Source: Nocardioidaceae bacterium SCSIO 66511
Lineage (GTDB): Bacteria; Actinomycetota; Actinomycetes; Propionibacteriales; Nocardioidaceae
Assembly: GCA_023100825.1 (NCBI GenBank)
Contig: CP095846.1
Coordinates: 1,736,001 to 1,800,000, forward strand
Length of the DNA stretch: 64,000 nt
Direction: 5' to 3'
Numbering within the stretch: position 1 is the first letter of the stretch; every line of letters begins with the position of its first letter. Below, in pieces: positions 44,403-53,770 of the stretch. Made by a program: the position numbers and the translations under genes. A model generated the notes under the pieces. It had not been told where the DNA came from. It saw only the letters and a list, made by a program, of their open reading frames with translations, and did not search any database.

Positions 44403-44444
44403 GCAGGCGATTGTGCCGCACGCCCGGCCTGCACCAGCGGGCGG

Positions 44445-45635
44445 TCATCGGCGGGCGACGATCCTGATCGCGGCCGCGGTGAGCGTGAGTGCCGCGCCGC
44501 CGACGGCGAAGCCGATCGAAGTGTCCGCCGATTCGATCAGTACGCCCGCGCCGGATGCGCCGAGTGCACTGCCGACGTTGTTGGCGGTGTTGACCCAGGT
44601 GCTCGCCTCGGTGCGTTGATGGGGCGGTGCGAGCTCGTCCGAGGCGAGGTACGCGACGACGAACAGCGGCGCGATCGCGACGCCCGTCAGCGCCATCACT
44701 GCGCCGAGTGACAGTAGTCCGGCCGTCGTACTCGCGAGCAGCATGCCGAAGCCGAGGTATCCGACGAGAGCGAAGAGTTGTGTACTCCGACTGCGGTGAT
44801 GGTTCAGCCTGCCCCAGAGCAGGCCGCCGAGTACGCTGCCGGCGGCGATACCCGCCTCGATGAACCCGGCGACCTCCGGCGTGCCGTGCTCCTCTGCGCG
44901 GGCGGCGATGCAGGTGTACACGAGGCTGAGCGCTGTGGCTGTTGCCAGGATGGTTGCAAGCACCGGAGCGAACCCCGTCGCCCGGAGCGGTCCGGCGTCG
45001 AACCCCATCGCCGACGCCGGAGCTTCATTGCGTCGCCGGGCGGGTGGTGTGCGCACCATGCCGAGTGTTCCGACGATGAGCAGGCCTGCGGTCGTCGTGA
45101 GTGCGAACGCCCCTGAGGCGATGGCGAGTAGCAGTCCGACGAGCATCGGGCCGATCAGGTACAGCGACTCCTCGCACACCGAGTCGAGGCTGTACGCGCG
45201 TTGCTTGAGCGAGGTTCCCTCGGTGAGGTGTCGCCAGGTCGAGCGCATCGACGGACCAAGCGGTGGCGCGCAAAGGCCGGCGACGATGCCGAGCGCCACA
45301 TACCCGTACGTGGTGTCGACATCGCTGCCGCCGAGCGCTGCTATCGCGCCGAGTGCGCCGCCGCTCGACACCGCGAGCGGTGGGAGGACCCGGGCTTGTC
45401 CGAGGCGGTCGACGAACCGTGACTTGTACGGCATCGACAGTGACGTGAGGCCGAAGGCGGCGACGACAGCGCCTGCTGTCGCGAACGAGCCGGTTGCGGC
45501 ATGGACGGTGAACAGCAGGGAGAGCGGGAGCAGCCCGTACGCCAGGCGGCCGACGAGCGCAGCGGCGAACGTCGGCAGTGCGTACGGAAGTGCCAGCACG
45601 GCACGATAGCTCCCCGGATGGATATCGGGGGACAC
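44445..45635 (-). CDS. MFS transporter
   Basis: A 396-residue major facilitator protein with about 12 hydrophobic segments from residue 10 to 390. SMPYKSRFVDRLGQARVLPP corresponds to the A-like motif between helices 2 and 3; a second half begins near residue 205. The GTG at 45635 has GGAG seven bases upstream; the frame extends 32 codons more but without hydrophobic content. Substrate unknown, most likely drug or metabolite efflux. Confidence 0.85.
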   Translation of the reverse strand: MSPDIHPGSYRAVLALPYALPTFAAALVGRLAYGLLPLSLLFTVHAATGSFATAGAVVAAFGLTSLSMPYKSRFVDRLGQARVLPPLAVSSGGALGAIAALGGSDVDTTYGYVALGIVAGLCAPPLGPSMRSTWRHLTEGTSLKQRAYSLDSVCEESLYLIGPMLVGLLLAIASGAFALTTTAGLLIVGTLGMVRTPPARRRNEAPASAMGFDAGPLRATGFAPVLATILATATALSLVYTCIAARAEEHGTPEVAGFIEAGIAAGSVLGGLLWGRLNHHRSRSTQLFALVGYLGFGMLLASTTAGLLSLGAVMALTGVAIAPLFVVAYLASDELAPPHQRTEASTWVNTANNVGSALGASGAGVLIESADTSIGFAVGGAALTLTAAAIRIVARR

Positions 45636-45831
45636 GATGGACTCCGGTGACTGGTTCGAGAAACGGGTCGGCAACGTGCGGACTCGAGTCCGCCGGCGTC
45701 CGCTAGTCACAGGGATGGTGCATGCCGACACTCTAGCGACTGCGGGTTCGTCTTGGCGGTCACGGCGCCGCGTCTCTCGGAACCGATGCGCGCGCGTGCC
45801 GGTCGCAACGACGAGACCGGGCGGCCGGATC

Positions 45832-46299
45832 TCAGTGGGGCATCACCGAACGAGGCGCCACGGGCGTGGACACGATGAACGAGCTCGTGGTCTGACCGTG
45901 TACGAGGAACTTGTCGAGCACGTCTTCGAGCGCCTCGATCGCGGCCACGTGGACCTTCAGCAGGAAACAGTCCTCGCCCGAGATGCGATGACACTCGCTC
46001 ACCTCGGGCGTACGCGCAGCGAGCTCGGCGAGTTTGGGTAGCTGACCCGGACCGGGGCGGATCCTCACCCACGCGGCGACGGGGAGCCCGATCGCCGCGG
46101 GATCGATGTCGAGTCGGTAGCCACGGATGACTCCCGCCTCTTCGAGGCGACTCACCCGCTCGCGTACCGCGGGCGCGGACATGCCGATGCGGCGGGCGAG
46201 CTCCGACGTGGTCAGCCGAGGATCGGTGTCCAGCACCTCCAGAATGCGCCGGTTGACCTCGTCGAGGACGAACTTTCGAACAGCGATGTCATTTGGCAT
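45832..46299 (-). CDS. Lrp/AsnC family transcriptional regulator
   Basis: A 155-residue regulator: helix-turn-helix (LDEVNRRILEVLDTDPRLTTS then ELARRIGMSAPAVRERVSRLEEAGVIRGY split over the recognition helix) and the RAM effector domain (VRIRPGPGQLPKLAEL, CHRISGEDCFLLKVHV). Divergent from an EamA transporter, it likely controls amino acid export, as in other Lrp-DMT pairs. ATG 46299 begins the conserved part; no ribosome binding site is visible. Confidence 0.9.
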   Translation of the reverse strand: MPNDIAVRKFVLDEVNRRILEVLDTDPRLTTSELARRIGMSAPAVRERVSRLEEAGVIRGYRLDIDPAAIGLPVAAWVRIRPGPGQLPKLAELAARTPEVSECHRISGEDCFLLKVHVAAIEALEDVLDKFLVHGQTTSSFIVSTPVAPRSVMPH

Positions 46300-46384
46300 A
46301 GGTGTTCGTGATCCGGAAGCGGACACGGCGTTTCACCTTCATCTGCTCATGGTGATCTCTCGTTGTGACTCCCAGCATAGAGGT

Positions 46385-47266
46385 GTGTCCAGATCGCTTC
46401 CGCCGCATGCGTACTTCGTCGGCAGTGCTGTGTTCCACTACCTCGGGCCGGCATTCGCGGTGTTGCTCTTCGCCAGCATCGATCCGCTCGGCGTCGCGTG
46501 GTTGCGGATCGTGACCGCAGCGGCGGTATTCGCGCTGTGGCGGCGGCCGTGGCATGCGTATGCCCGATTGCGACCGTCGCAACGTCGCACCATCGTCTGG
46601 TGGGGCGTGGTTCTCGCGGTGATGAACTCGGCGTTCTATCTCGCGATCGACCGGTTGCCGCTCGGCACGGTCGCTGCAATCGAATTCTTGCCGGTCATCG
46701 TGCTCGCGGCAGTTGCCGCGCGGACGTGTCGCAATGCGGCCGCACTCGCATTCGCAGTAGCGGGCGTGTACCTACTCACCGACGTCGCATTCGTGACCGA
46801 CCCGATCGGGCTCGTCTTCGCGGCGGCCAACGCGTTGCTGTTCGCTGTGTACGTCATGCTTGCGCATCGAGTCGCGAGCGACTCGTCGGTGGCAGGCATC
46901 GACGGGCTCGCGATCGCCATGCTCATTGCCGCCGCGGTCGGCGTACCGCTCGGGATCGCCCATGCCGGTCCCGCGTTCGTCGACCCGATGCTGCTCGCAT
47001 CCGCGCTCGGCGTCGGCGTCGCGTCGTCGGTCGTCCCGTACGTCTGCGACCAATTGGCGATGGCGAGGCTTGCCCGGGCCACGTACTCACTGATGGTGTC
47101 GCTGCTGCCCGCAACCGCAACGGTGATCGGTGTTCTCGTTCTGGCGCAGCTGCCAACGCTGGTAGAGGTTCTGGGCATCGGGCTCGTCATCGGCGGCGTC
47201 GCGCTGCACCAGGAACGAAAGTCCAACCCGCGGCCGGCGGCTTCGCCGGACCACGTCGACGTCTGA
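46385..47266 (+). CDS. EamA/DMT-family transporter (RhtA-like)
   Basis: A 293-residue membrane protein with ten predicted helices in two EamA halves (about 1-130 and 140-285). FVGSAVFHYLGPAFAVLLFA and SSVVPYVCDQLAMARL resemble the threonine/homoserine exporter RhtA. GTG 46385 follows a CAGCAT hexamer at 46373-46378 by six bases. Divergent from the Lrp regulator and followed 12 bases later by a VOC gene. Confidence 0.85.
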   Translation: MSRSLPPHAYFVGSAVFHYLGPAFAVLLFASIDPLGVAWLRIVTAAAVFALWRRPWHAYARLRPSQRRTIVWWGVVLAVMNSAFYLAIDRLPLGTVAAIEFLPVIVLAAVAARTCRNAAALAFAVAGVYLLTDVAFVTDPIGLVFAAANALLFAVYVMLAHRVASDSSVAGIDGLAIAMLIAAAVGVPLGIAHAGPAFVDPMLLASALGVGVASSVVPYVCDQLAMARLARATYSLMVSLLPATATVIGVLVLAQLPTLVEVLGIGLVIGGVALHQERKSNPRPAASPDHVDV

Positions 47267-47278
47267 AAGGACCCGATC

Positions 47279-47668
47279 ATGGCCAGCAGGATCAACTCGA
47301 TTCCCGTCGACTGCACCGACGCCGAGGCGTTGGCGCAGTTCTGGGCGGAGGTGCTCGGTTGGCGGGTCAAGGACCGCGGCTGGCAACGTACTGAGCACGG
47401 GCCGGACGGGGTGTCGATCGCCGCACCGGGGGAGGACCGCCTCGAGATCGACTTTCGGTGGACCCCGGACGGACCGCCGAAGGAGAAGAACCGACTTCAC
47501 TTCGACATCAATCCGACCGATCGCGACCAGGAGTCCGAGCTCGTGCGCCTGCTCGCGCTCGGTGCACGCCGGGTCGACGTGGGGCAGCGCAGCGACTCGA
47601 CCTGGTTCGTGCTCGCCGACCCGGAGGGCAACGTCTTCTGTCTGTGTTACAGCCGCGTGGGCCCGTGA
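47279..47668 (+). CDS. VOC superfamily (glyoxalase-like) protein
   Basis: A 129-residue protein of the glyoxalase/bleomycin-resistance fold, of the Glyoxalase_6 type. INSIPVDCTDAEALAQFWAEVLGW, KNRLHFDINPTDRDQE and FVLADPEGNVFCLC are typical. GAAAGGA precedes the ATG. Co-transcribed with the transporter upstream. Enzymatic reaction not predictable. Confidence 0.85.
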   Translation: MASRINSIPVDCTDAEALAQFWAEVLGWRVKDRGWQRTEHGPDGVSIAAPGEDRLEIDFRWTPDGPPKEKNRLHFDINPTDRDQESELVRLLALGARRVDVGQRSDSTWFVLADPEGNVFCLCYSRVGP

Positions 47669-47721
47669 GTCCTGCGTACGCGCAGTGTTGCGGTGCGAGC
47701 GGTCCGCGATAGCAATTCGCT

Positions 47722-49401
47722 ATGAGGCCAAGTATTCGTGCACTGTCCCTGTCTGCGGCAGCCGTCGTCTCGGCGGCGACGCTGACTGCGGTGCCGGCCG
47801 CTGCGTACGAGACCAATGCGGCGAGCAACCCGGACGAAGCGTCCCAAGTCGAGGCGCCCGTGCCCGACCTGAACTGGGGCGCGTGCGAGGACGCCGAAGA
47901 GCCGGCGCAATGCACGACCGCCGAGGTGCCGCTCGACTACGACGACCCCGATGGCGACACGATCACGCTGAGCCTGATCAAGTATCCGGCGAGTGACTCC
48001 GCCGAGCGGATCGGGTCGTTGTTCATCAACCCGGGCGGACCCGGCGGATCGTCGGTGCAGAGCGCAGGTGGATTCATCGACGGGATCGGTGCCGACGTCA
48101 CGTCGCGCTTCGACGTCATCGGGGTCGACCCCCGTGGCGTCGGCGGCAGCGAGAAGCTGGAGTGCACCAAACCGGCCGACGTCGAGGAGGTCCCCGCGCC
48201 GGACATCCGCTACCCCGAGGGGCCGGAGCAGATCAAGGCGAACCAGGAGTACGACGCGTACCTAGCGAAGAGCTGTGCGGCGACTGCCGGACCGATCATC
48301 GATCACATGTCGACCGCTGACACCGCTCGCGATATGGATCTGATCCGGCAGGCGGTGGGTGACGAGCAGCTGACGTACTACGGCGTCTCGTACGGCACGT
48401 ACCTAGGAGCCGTGTACGCGAACATGTTCCCCGATCGCGTACGCGCCGTCGTGACCGACAGCGCGATCGATCCGGTGGAGTGGCAGACCGGCCGCGACGG
48501 CAGCGGCGAGACCGAGCCGATCACTACCCGGTTCGGCAGCGCGGAGGGCCTGCAGGACACCTATGAGTACCTGCTCGCCAAATGCGATGAGGCCGGCTTC
48601 TTCGCCTGTCCGCTGGCCGGTAATGCGAAGGGCCGTTTCGACCGCGTGGTGAAGAGCCTTCACGATCGGCCGATCGTACTGCCGGGCATCACCGTGACCG
48701 ATCAGCACCTGAAGATGATTACTCATCAGGCGCTGTACAACAAACAGTTCTATCCGCTGCTCACCGGCCTGGTGAAGGTGATCGACGTACTGAGGTTCCC
48801 GTTCCAGCAGCCCGCTGCGACGCGAGCCGAAGGCGTACGCGCCATGCGGGTCGACGCCCGGCAGGACCTCCTCGGGATGCTCAAGCGGGCGGTCGAGGAG
48901 TTCGACCACCCGGTTCTGGGTACGTCGGTTGTCGACGACGTTCTCGATCTCTTCAAGCGGGGCCCGGCGACGGCGTTCGAGGGCGTCGCCTGCACCGACG
49001 GCGCGAACCCGGTTGACCCGGACGCGTGGACACAGGCGGCAGCGAGCAAGGACAAGGTCGCGCCCATGGGGATCTTGTGGGCCTGGATCTCGTCTCCGTG
49101 TGCGCAGTGGCCGGGGTCGGACGAGGACGCCTACCACGGCAGCTTCGACAACGAGCCGTCGACGCCGATCCTGGTCATGAACAACACCCACGATCCCGCG
49201 ACCTCGCTGAAGTCGGCGCAGGGACTCCACGAGGTCAGCCCCGGATCGCGTCTCGTCACCGTCAACGGCGGTGGACACGGTGTGCTCGGTTCCAGCGAAT
49301 GCGCGACCAAGGTCTCGTCCGCGTACTTGCTGGAACAGACCCTGCCGGACGATAACGTCACGTGTGACGCCGACGCGGGTCCGTTCGGGGTCGCGCCGTA
49401 G
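47722..49401 (+). CDS. Secreted alpha/beta-hydrolase, tripeptidyl aminopeptidase-like
   Basis: A 559-residue exported peptidase of the S33/TAP group. Signal peptide about 1-28. The core has FINPGGPGGSSVQSAGG (oxyanion loop), VGVDPRGVGGS-like, nucleophile Ser223 in YYGVSYGTYLGAVYA, and in the C-terminal TAP-like domain NNTHDPAT (Asp) and VNGGGHGVL (His). Paired Cys near both ends fit extracellular disulfides. Streptomyces homologues remove N-terminal tripeptides from secreted proteins. Hairpin terminator downstream. Confidence 0.9.
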   Translation: MRPSIRALSLSAAAVVSAATLTAVPAAAYETNAASNPDEASQVEAPVPDLNWGACEDAEEPAQCTTAEVPLDYDDPDGDTITLSLIKYPASDSAERIGSLFINPGGPGGSSVQSAGGFIDGIGADVTSRFDVIGVDPRGVGGSEKLECTKPADVEEVPAPDIRYPEGPEQIKANQEYDAYLAKSCAATAGPIIDHMSTADTARDMDLIRQAVGDEQLTYYGVSYGTYLGAVYANMFPDRVRAVVTDSAIDPVEWQTGRDGSGETEPITTRFGSAEGLQDTYEYLLAKCDEAGFFACPLAGNAKGRFDRVVKSLHDRPIVLPGITVTDQHLKMITHQALYNKQFYPLLTGLVKVIDVLRFPFQQPAATRAEGVRAMRVDARQDLLGMLKRAVEEFDHPVLGTSVVDDVLDLFKRGPATAFEGVACTDGANPVDPDAWTQAAASKDKVAPMGILWAWISSPCAQWPGSDEDAYHGSFDNEPSTPILVMNNTHDPATSLKSAQGLHEVSPGSRLVTVNGGGHGVLGSSECATKVSSAYLLEQTLPDDNVTCDADAGPFGVAP

Positions 49402-49413
49402 GGGGCCACGAGC

Positions 49414-49456
49414 ACGGCCGTGGCGCGTGGTGGAGTGGTCTGCGCGTCACGGCCGT
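49414..49456 (+). terminator. Hairpin after the secreted peptidase gene
   Basis: ACGGCCGTGGCGCG and CGCGTCACGGCCGT pair with one wobble/mismatch around a 15-base loop, 12 bases after the stop and before the thyA promoter. Confidence 0.6.
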
Positions 49457-49476
49457 TCCACGTCCGAGTGCGCTGT

Positions 49477-49482
49477 TAGTGT
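49477..49482 (+). promoter_or_regulatory. -10 hexamer TAGTGT before thyA
   Basis: TAGTGT is followed six bases later by the thyA GTG. No Shine-Dalgarno is visible; leaderless type. Confidence 0.55.
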
Positions 49483-49488
49483 CGGTCT

Positions 49489-50283
49489 GTGCGGCAGTAT
49501 CTCGACTTGATGCAGCGGATCCTCAACGACGGCGTCGCGAAAGGCGACCGGACCGGCACCGGCACGCGTAGCGTGTTCGGCCACCAGTTGCGGTTCGACC
49601 TGAGCGCTGGCTTTCCGTTGGTGACGACGAAGAAGGTGCACGTACGCTCCGTCGTCGCCGAGCTGTTGTGGTTCCTGCGTGGCGACACGAACGTCAACTG
49701 GCTCCATGAGCACGGCGTGACGATCTGGGACGAATGGGCCGACGAGGCCGGCGACCTCGGCCCGATCTACGGCTACCAGTGGCGATCCTGGCCGACGCCC
49801 GGCGGCGACCATCTCGATCAGCTCGCTCAGGTGATCGAGCAGATCCGTACCGACCCCGACTCGAGGCGTCACCTCGTCAGCGCATGGAACGTCGCCGACC
49901 TCGACGCGATGGCGCTGGCGCCGTGTCACACGTTGTTCCAGTTCTACGTCGCCGACGGCCGACTTTCGCTGCAGCTCTACCAACGGTCCGCCGACGTGTT
50001 CCTCGGTGTGCCGTTCAACATCGCTTCGTACGCGTTGCTGACGCATCTGGTTGCGCAGGTGACCGGTCTCGAGGTCGGCGACTTCGTGCACACGCTCGGC
50101 GATGCGCATCTGTACGTCAACCATCTCGACCAGGCGCGCACCCAGCTCTCCCGTGAGCCGCGCGCGCTGCCGACGCTGCGCCTCGACCCGGGTGTCGACA
50201 CGATCGACGGGTTCGGGGTCGACTCGATCGCGGTCGAAGGGTACGACCCGCATCCGGGGATCAAAGCGCCGATTGCCGTATGA
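49489..50283 (+). CDS. thyA: thymidylate synthase
   Basis: Methylates dUMP to dTMP with methylene-tetrahydrofolate. The 264-residue length equals that of E. coli ThyA. Catalytic Cys146 lies in [24 protein letters not shown] and the substrate-binding [19 protein letters not shown] are intact. GTG start. Its stop overlaps the dihydrofolate reductase ATG (ATGA), matching the metabolic link through dihydrofolate. Confidence 0.97.
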   Translation: MRQYLDLMQRILNDGVAKGDRTGTGTRSVFGHQLRFDLSAGFPLVTTKKVHVRSVVAELLWFLRGDTNVNWLHEHGVTIWDEWADEAGDLGPIYGYQWRSWPTPGGDHLDQLAQVIEQIRTDPDSRRHLVSAWNVADLDAMALAPCHTLFQFYVADGRLSLQLYQRSADVFLGVPFNIASYALLTHLVAQVTGLEVGDFVHTLGDAHLYVNHLDQARTQLSREPRALPTLRLDPGVDTIDGFGVDSIAVEGYDPHPGIKAPIAV

Positions 50284-50909
50284 GCGGCGAGGAGAGAGCG
50301 AGGGACGAGCGGCTCGACGAGCGCGACCAAACTGCACAGAGCGGCGAGGAGAGAGCAAGGGACGAGCGGCTCGACGAGCGCGACCAAGCTGCACGGAGCG
50401 GCGAGGAGAGAGCGACCGACGAGCGCGGTCCGGAGGCGCCGGTCGTCATCCTGCTCGCCGCGGTCGGCGAGAACGGCGTGATAGGTCGCGACGGCGGCCT
50501 GCCGTGGCATCTGCCCGGCGACCTGCCGCATGTCAAAGCCACGACGCTCGGCCATGTCGTGGTCATGGGCCGCAAGACGTACGACTCGATCGGCAAGCCG
50601 TTGTCGGGGCGTATGACGATCGTCGTGACCCGAGATCCGGCTTGGGCCGCGGCCGGTGTTACGACATGTGGTGACATCGAGTCGGCTCTGCGGGTGGCCG
50701 CCGAGTCACACGCCGAGATCTACGTACTCGGGGGAGCGGAGATCTACCGGCTGGCGATGCCGTACGCCCATCGACTCCTGATCAGCGAGGTGCCGCAGGC
50801 TCCCGACGGCGATACGTACTTCCCGGAGATCGACCCGCAGGGCTGGGTCGAGTCCGACCGCGACCCGCGCGAGGGCTTCGACGTCGTCACCTACGAGCGC
50901 CGACACTGA
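50280..50909 (+). CDS. dfrA: dihydrofolate reductase with repeat-encoded N-terminal extension
   Basis: Regenerates tetrahydrofolate after ThyA. The enzyme domain begins near residue 54: [50 protein letters not shown] and [14 protein letters not shown] are canonical. Residues 2-52 are a charged extension made of two and a half copies of a 19-residue unit ([16 protein letters not shown]...). No in-frame ATG, GTG or TTG occurs between residue 1 and the core, so this extension is read unless an unusual start is used. The ATG overlaps the thyA stop and lacks a strong ribosome binding site, so coupling is required. Confidence 0.92.
   Translation: MSGEERARDERLDERDQTAQSGEERARDERLDERDQAARSGEERATDERGPEAPVVILLAAVGENGVIGRDGGLPWHLPGDLPHVKATTLGHVVVMGRKTYDSIGKPLSGRMTIVVTRDPAWAAAGVTTCGDIESALRVAAESHAEIYVLGGAEIYRLAMPYAHRLLISEVPQAPDGDTYFPEIDPQGWVESDRDPREGFDVVTYERRH
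50283..50428 (+). repeat. 57-bp tandem repeat in the dfrA 5' end
   Basis: Units begin at 50283, 50340 and 50397 with AGCGGCGAGGAGAGAGC; the first two are full length and nearly identical, the third breaks off after about 32 bases. The period is a multiple of three and keeps the dfrA frame. The GAGCGG/GACGAGCGGCTCGACG composition resembles intergenic repeats seen in other high-GC actinobacteria, which is a recollection rather than a search result. Confidence 0.9.
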
Positions 50910-50935
50910 CCCACCTGGGCAGACAGCGGCTCTGC

Positions 50936-53728
50936 TTACTCGGCGCGGGCTCGCGTAGTCACGTCGGACAGCGAGTCGAGTAGACGTCGCAGGTCGGCGC
51001 GGCTCGCGTTCGGGACATTGTCTCGGCCGACTTCGTCGAGGGTCGTGGTCGCACGCTCCCAGCTACGCCTGGCCGCGTCGGAGTCACCGAGTGCGTACTG
51101 GGCGACGCCGAGGTGTCGAAGAGCGACGATTTCGCTCGTACGGTGGCTGACGGTCCCCAGTGCCGTGAGTGCCTCCTCGAGCGCATCGACGGCGGCGTCG
51201 TTCTGGTCGGTTGCGATCAGCGCCTCGCCGCGAGTGATCAGGGCTTCGCCGAGAACCGTCTTGGCGAGACCGTCGACACCGCGTGCGTCTTGGAGCGCGA
51301 GGTCGATCTCATCGAGGGCCTCCTGCGGGCGATCGAGTGTGAGGTAGATGGTCGCCTGGTTGTTCACGATCCCCAGCGTGCCGGCGACGCTCCCGAGCTG
51401 GCGTGCGTGGCTCGACGCCCGGTCGTACGCGTCAAGGGCGTCCAGCGGCCGGTCGAGATAGGACAGGGCGAGGCCGAGCGCGGTCGCAGAGACGAGCTGT
51501 CCCGGCGCATTCTGCAGCGTCGCGAACCTGGTCTCGGCCGCCTCGAGATGGGTGACCGCCGTCGCCTGGTCACCGAGGTCTTGGTGGCTCTGTCCGAGGT
51601 AGCGCATGCACAATGCTTCGAGCATCGAGTCACCGACCGTTCGAGCCGACGCCAGTGCGAGGTCGAACAGCTCGATCGACGTGCTGAACGCGGCGGTCTG
51701 CTTCAGCAACCCGTAGCACTGCGGAGCCGTGGCACAGACGAACGCATGGTCGCCGTCTGCTGCGGCGGCCCACAGCACGGACAGGATCGCGCGCTGGTGG
51801 GCGGCAAGCCAGTCGAACGCCTCCGAGGCCGACTCGAACCGCGCCGGGTGTACGCCCGCGACGACGTCCGGAACGACGTAGTCGACCATCGGCGTATTCA
51901 TCGTCGACTGTGCCGAGCGGGCGGAGTGGAGGTACCAGCTGCGCAACCGATCGAGCGCTTCGCCGCTCTCTTCGACGTGTTCGGCAGCGAGTTCGCGGGC
52001 GTAGGCGTGCGGAAGGTCGTGCAGCTCGTACCAACCCTCGGAGACCTCGGTCAGCAGATGCCGGTCGGTGAGCCGGTCGAGGGCGCGTTCGGCGGTGCGT
52101 TGATCTACGCCGGCTAATGCGGCCGCAGCGTCGGCCGCGGTCTGCGGATGGGGGTGAAGCCCGAGGAGACGGAACATCCGGGCGGAGTCGTCGGCGAGCG
52201 AGCGGTACGACCAGGAGAACACCGCGCGTACGTCGGTGAGTGGATCGTCTGCCCAGTCGGTGAGGGTGGCCAGTCGGTCGTACTCGTCGCGGAGCCGGCC
52301 GTTGACGTCGGCGAGGCTGGTTCGCTCATCCCGTCCGGCACGCTCGGCGGCGACCGTGAGCGCGACGGGTAGATATCCGCAGAGCTCGGCCAGCTCTCTG
52401 AGCTCGCTGTCGTGGGCGGTGACGTCGCGGTCGAAACGGCCGGCGAGCATGGTGACCGCTTCGTCGGCCGGCAGCGGCGCGACCGGGACTCGTCGGGCGC
52501 CGTCACGCGAGACGAGCCCGCGCAGCTGACTGCGGCTGGTCACGACGGTTGTGGTCGTACCACCGGCAAGGAGCGGACGCACCTGAGCGGTCTCGCGGGC
52601 GTTGTCGAGCACGACCAGGGCGCGTCGTCGGTTCAGCTCGGTACGAAGCATCGCGCTGCGGCCGTCGAGGTCGGCCGGGATCGTCGCGCCGGGCACACCG
52701 AGGCCGCGCAACAGGGTGTCGAGAGCGTCGACTGGTTCGACCGGCTCACCGGGCCCGTAACCGCGCAGGTCGACGAACAACCGGCCATCGGGAAACCTGT
52801 CGCCGTGCCGTGTCGCCCAGTGCACGATCAACGCGGTCTTTCCGACCCCGCCCGGGCCGTGTGCCGCGATCAGCGGCGCATCGTCTGTGACTACCGCCGA
52901 GTCGAGTGCGGCCAGCTGCGAGACGCGCCCGGTGAATCCCGCGACTGCCGGAGGCAGCTGCTGCGCAACACCGGCCGTCGGCGGATCAACGTCGGGAGCA
53001 GGCAGCGGTGCGGCGTTGTTCAGCAGCCGGTAGTAGTTGCGTTGCAGGTCAGGCGACGGGTCGACCCCGAGCTCGCCGGCGAGCCGGGTACGCAGCACTT
53101 CGTACTGATCAAGGGCCTCGGCGGTACGTCCGGCGCCATGCAGAGCGGTGAGCAGCCGCGCCCACAACGTCTCGCGTAGCGGATGGCGTTCGATGAGCTG
53201 GTGCAGCATCGGAATGCGCGTCGTCGCATCGCCCGCGGCCGTGTCGAGGTCGACGCGACGTTCGACGGTATGGAGGTAGCGCTCGGTGAGCTCCGGCACG
53301 ATGTTCTGCTCGATCCACGTCGACGGAGCGACACCGAACGGGTCGCCGACCCAGAGCGCGAGCGCGGCGTCGAGTCTGTCGGCCGCATCGGCGGCGTCGT
53401 CGGAGACCGAGGCGAGCCGTTCGAACCGCAGCAGGTCGACTGCATCGACCGGTAGGTCCAGCCGATAGCCGATCGAGTCGGTCGCGACGGCGTTCGCGCC
53501 GAGGACCCGGCGAAGACGTGCCACGTAGGTCTGCAAGCTGCCGCGTATGCGCGCCGGTGGGTCATCGCCCCACAATCCGAGCGAGAGTGTGCTGACCGAC
53601 ACGGTTCGCCCGGTGGAGAGGGCGAGCATTGCGAGCAAGGCTCGGACTCGCGTACCGGGGATCGGCGCCGGGGTTCCGTCGCGTAGGGCGGCGATGGTGC
53701 CGCTCAATCGGATCTCGATCTCTGACAC
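50936..53728 (-). CDS. SARP/AfsR-type STAND regulator
   Basis: A 930-residue regulator. Winged-helix Trans_reg_C domain (about 1-95) and bacterial transcriptional activation domain (about 96-240) form the SARP part. The NB-ARC ATPase (about 260-500) has Walker A GPGGVGKTALIVHW, Walker B RALVVLDNA and a downstream STAND region; the C-terminal half (about 600-930) is TPR repeats. This is the AfsR layout, usually an ATP-controlled activator of secondary metabolism, but no biosynthetic cluster is present. GTG start with GGAGG five bases upstream. The AAA ATPase gene lies 42 bases upstream on the same strand. Confidence 0.9.
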   Translation of the reverse strand: MSEIEIRLSGTIAALRDGTPAPIPGTRVRALLAMLALSTGRTVSVSTLSLGLWGDDPPARIRGSLQTYVARLRRVLGANAVATDSIGYRLDLPVDAVDLLRFERLASVSDDAADAADRLDAALALWVGDPFGVAPSTWIEQNIVPELTERYLHTVERRVDLDTAAGDATTRIPMLHQLIERHPLRETLWARLLTALHGAGRTAEALDQYEVLRTRLAGELGVDPSPDLQRNYYRLLNNAAPLPAPDVDPPTAGVAQQLPPAVAGFTGRVSQLAALDSAVVTDDAPLIAAHGPGGVGKTALIVHWATRHGDRFPDGRLFVDLRGYGPGEPVEPVDALDTLLRGLGVPGATIPADLDGRSAMLRTELNRRRALVVLDNARETAQVRPLLAGGTTTTVVTSRSQLRGLVSRDGARRVPVAPLPADEAVTMLAGRFDRDVTAHDSELRELAELCGYLPVALTVAAERAGRDERTSLADVNGRLRDEYDRLATLTDWADDPLTDVRAVFSWSYRSLADDSARMFRLLGLHPHPQTAADAAAALAGVDQRTAERALDRLTDRHLLTEVSEGWYELHDLPHAYARELAAEHVEESGEALDRLRSWYLHSARSAQSTMNTPMVDYVVPDVVAGVHPARFESASEAFDWLAAHQRAILSVLWAAAADGDHAFVCATAPQCYGLLKQTAAFSTSIELFDLALASARTVGDSMLEALCMRYLGQSHQDLGDQATAVTHLEAAETRFATLQNAPGQLVSATALGLALSYLDRPLDALDAYDRASSHARQLGSVAGTLGIVNNQATIYLTLDRPQEALDEIDLALQDARGVDGLAKTVLGEALITRGEALIATDQNDAAVDALEEALTALGTVSHRTSEIVALRHLGVAQYALGDSDAARRSWERATTTLDEVGRDNVPNASRADLRRLLDSLSDVTTRARAE

Positions 53729-53770
53729 TGCACCTCCGACGACCCTCGCGACGATCACACTAATGCCCGG

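Noticed and set aside
50922-50938. Short GCAGA/TCTGC hairpin between dfrA and the SARP gene
   Set aside because: Only five base pairs; too weak to call a terminator.
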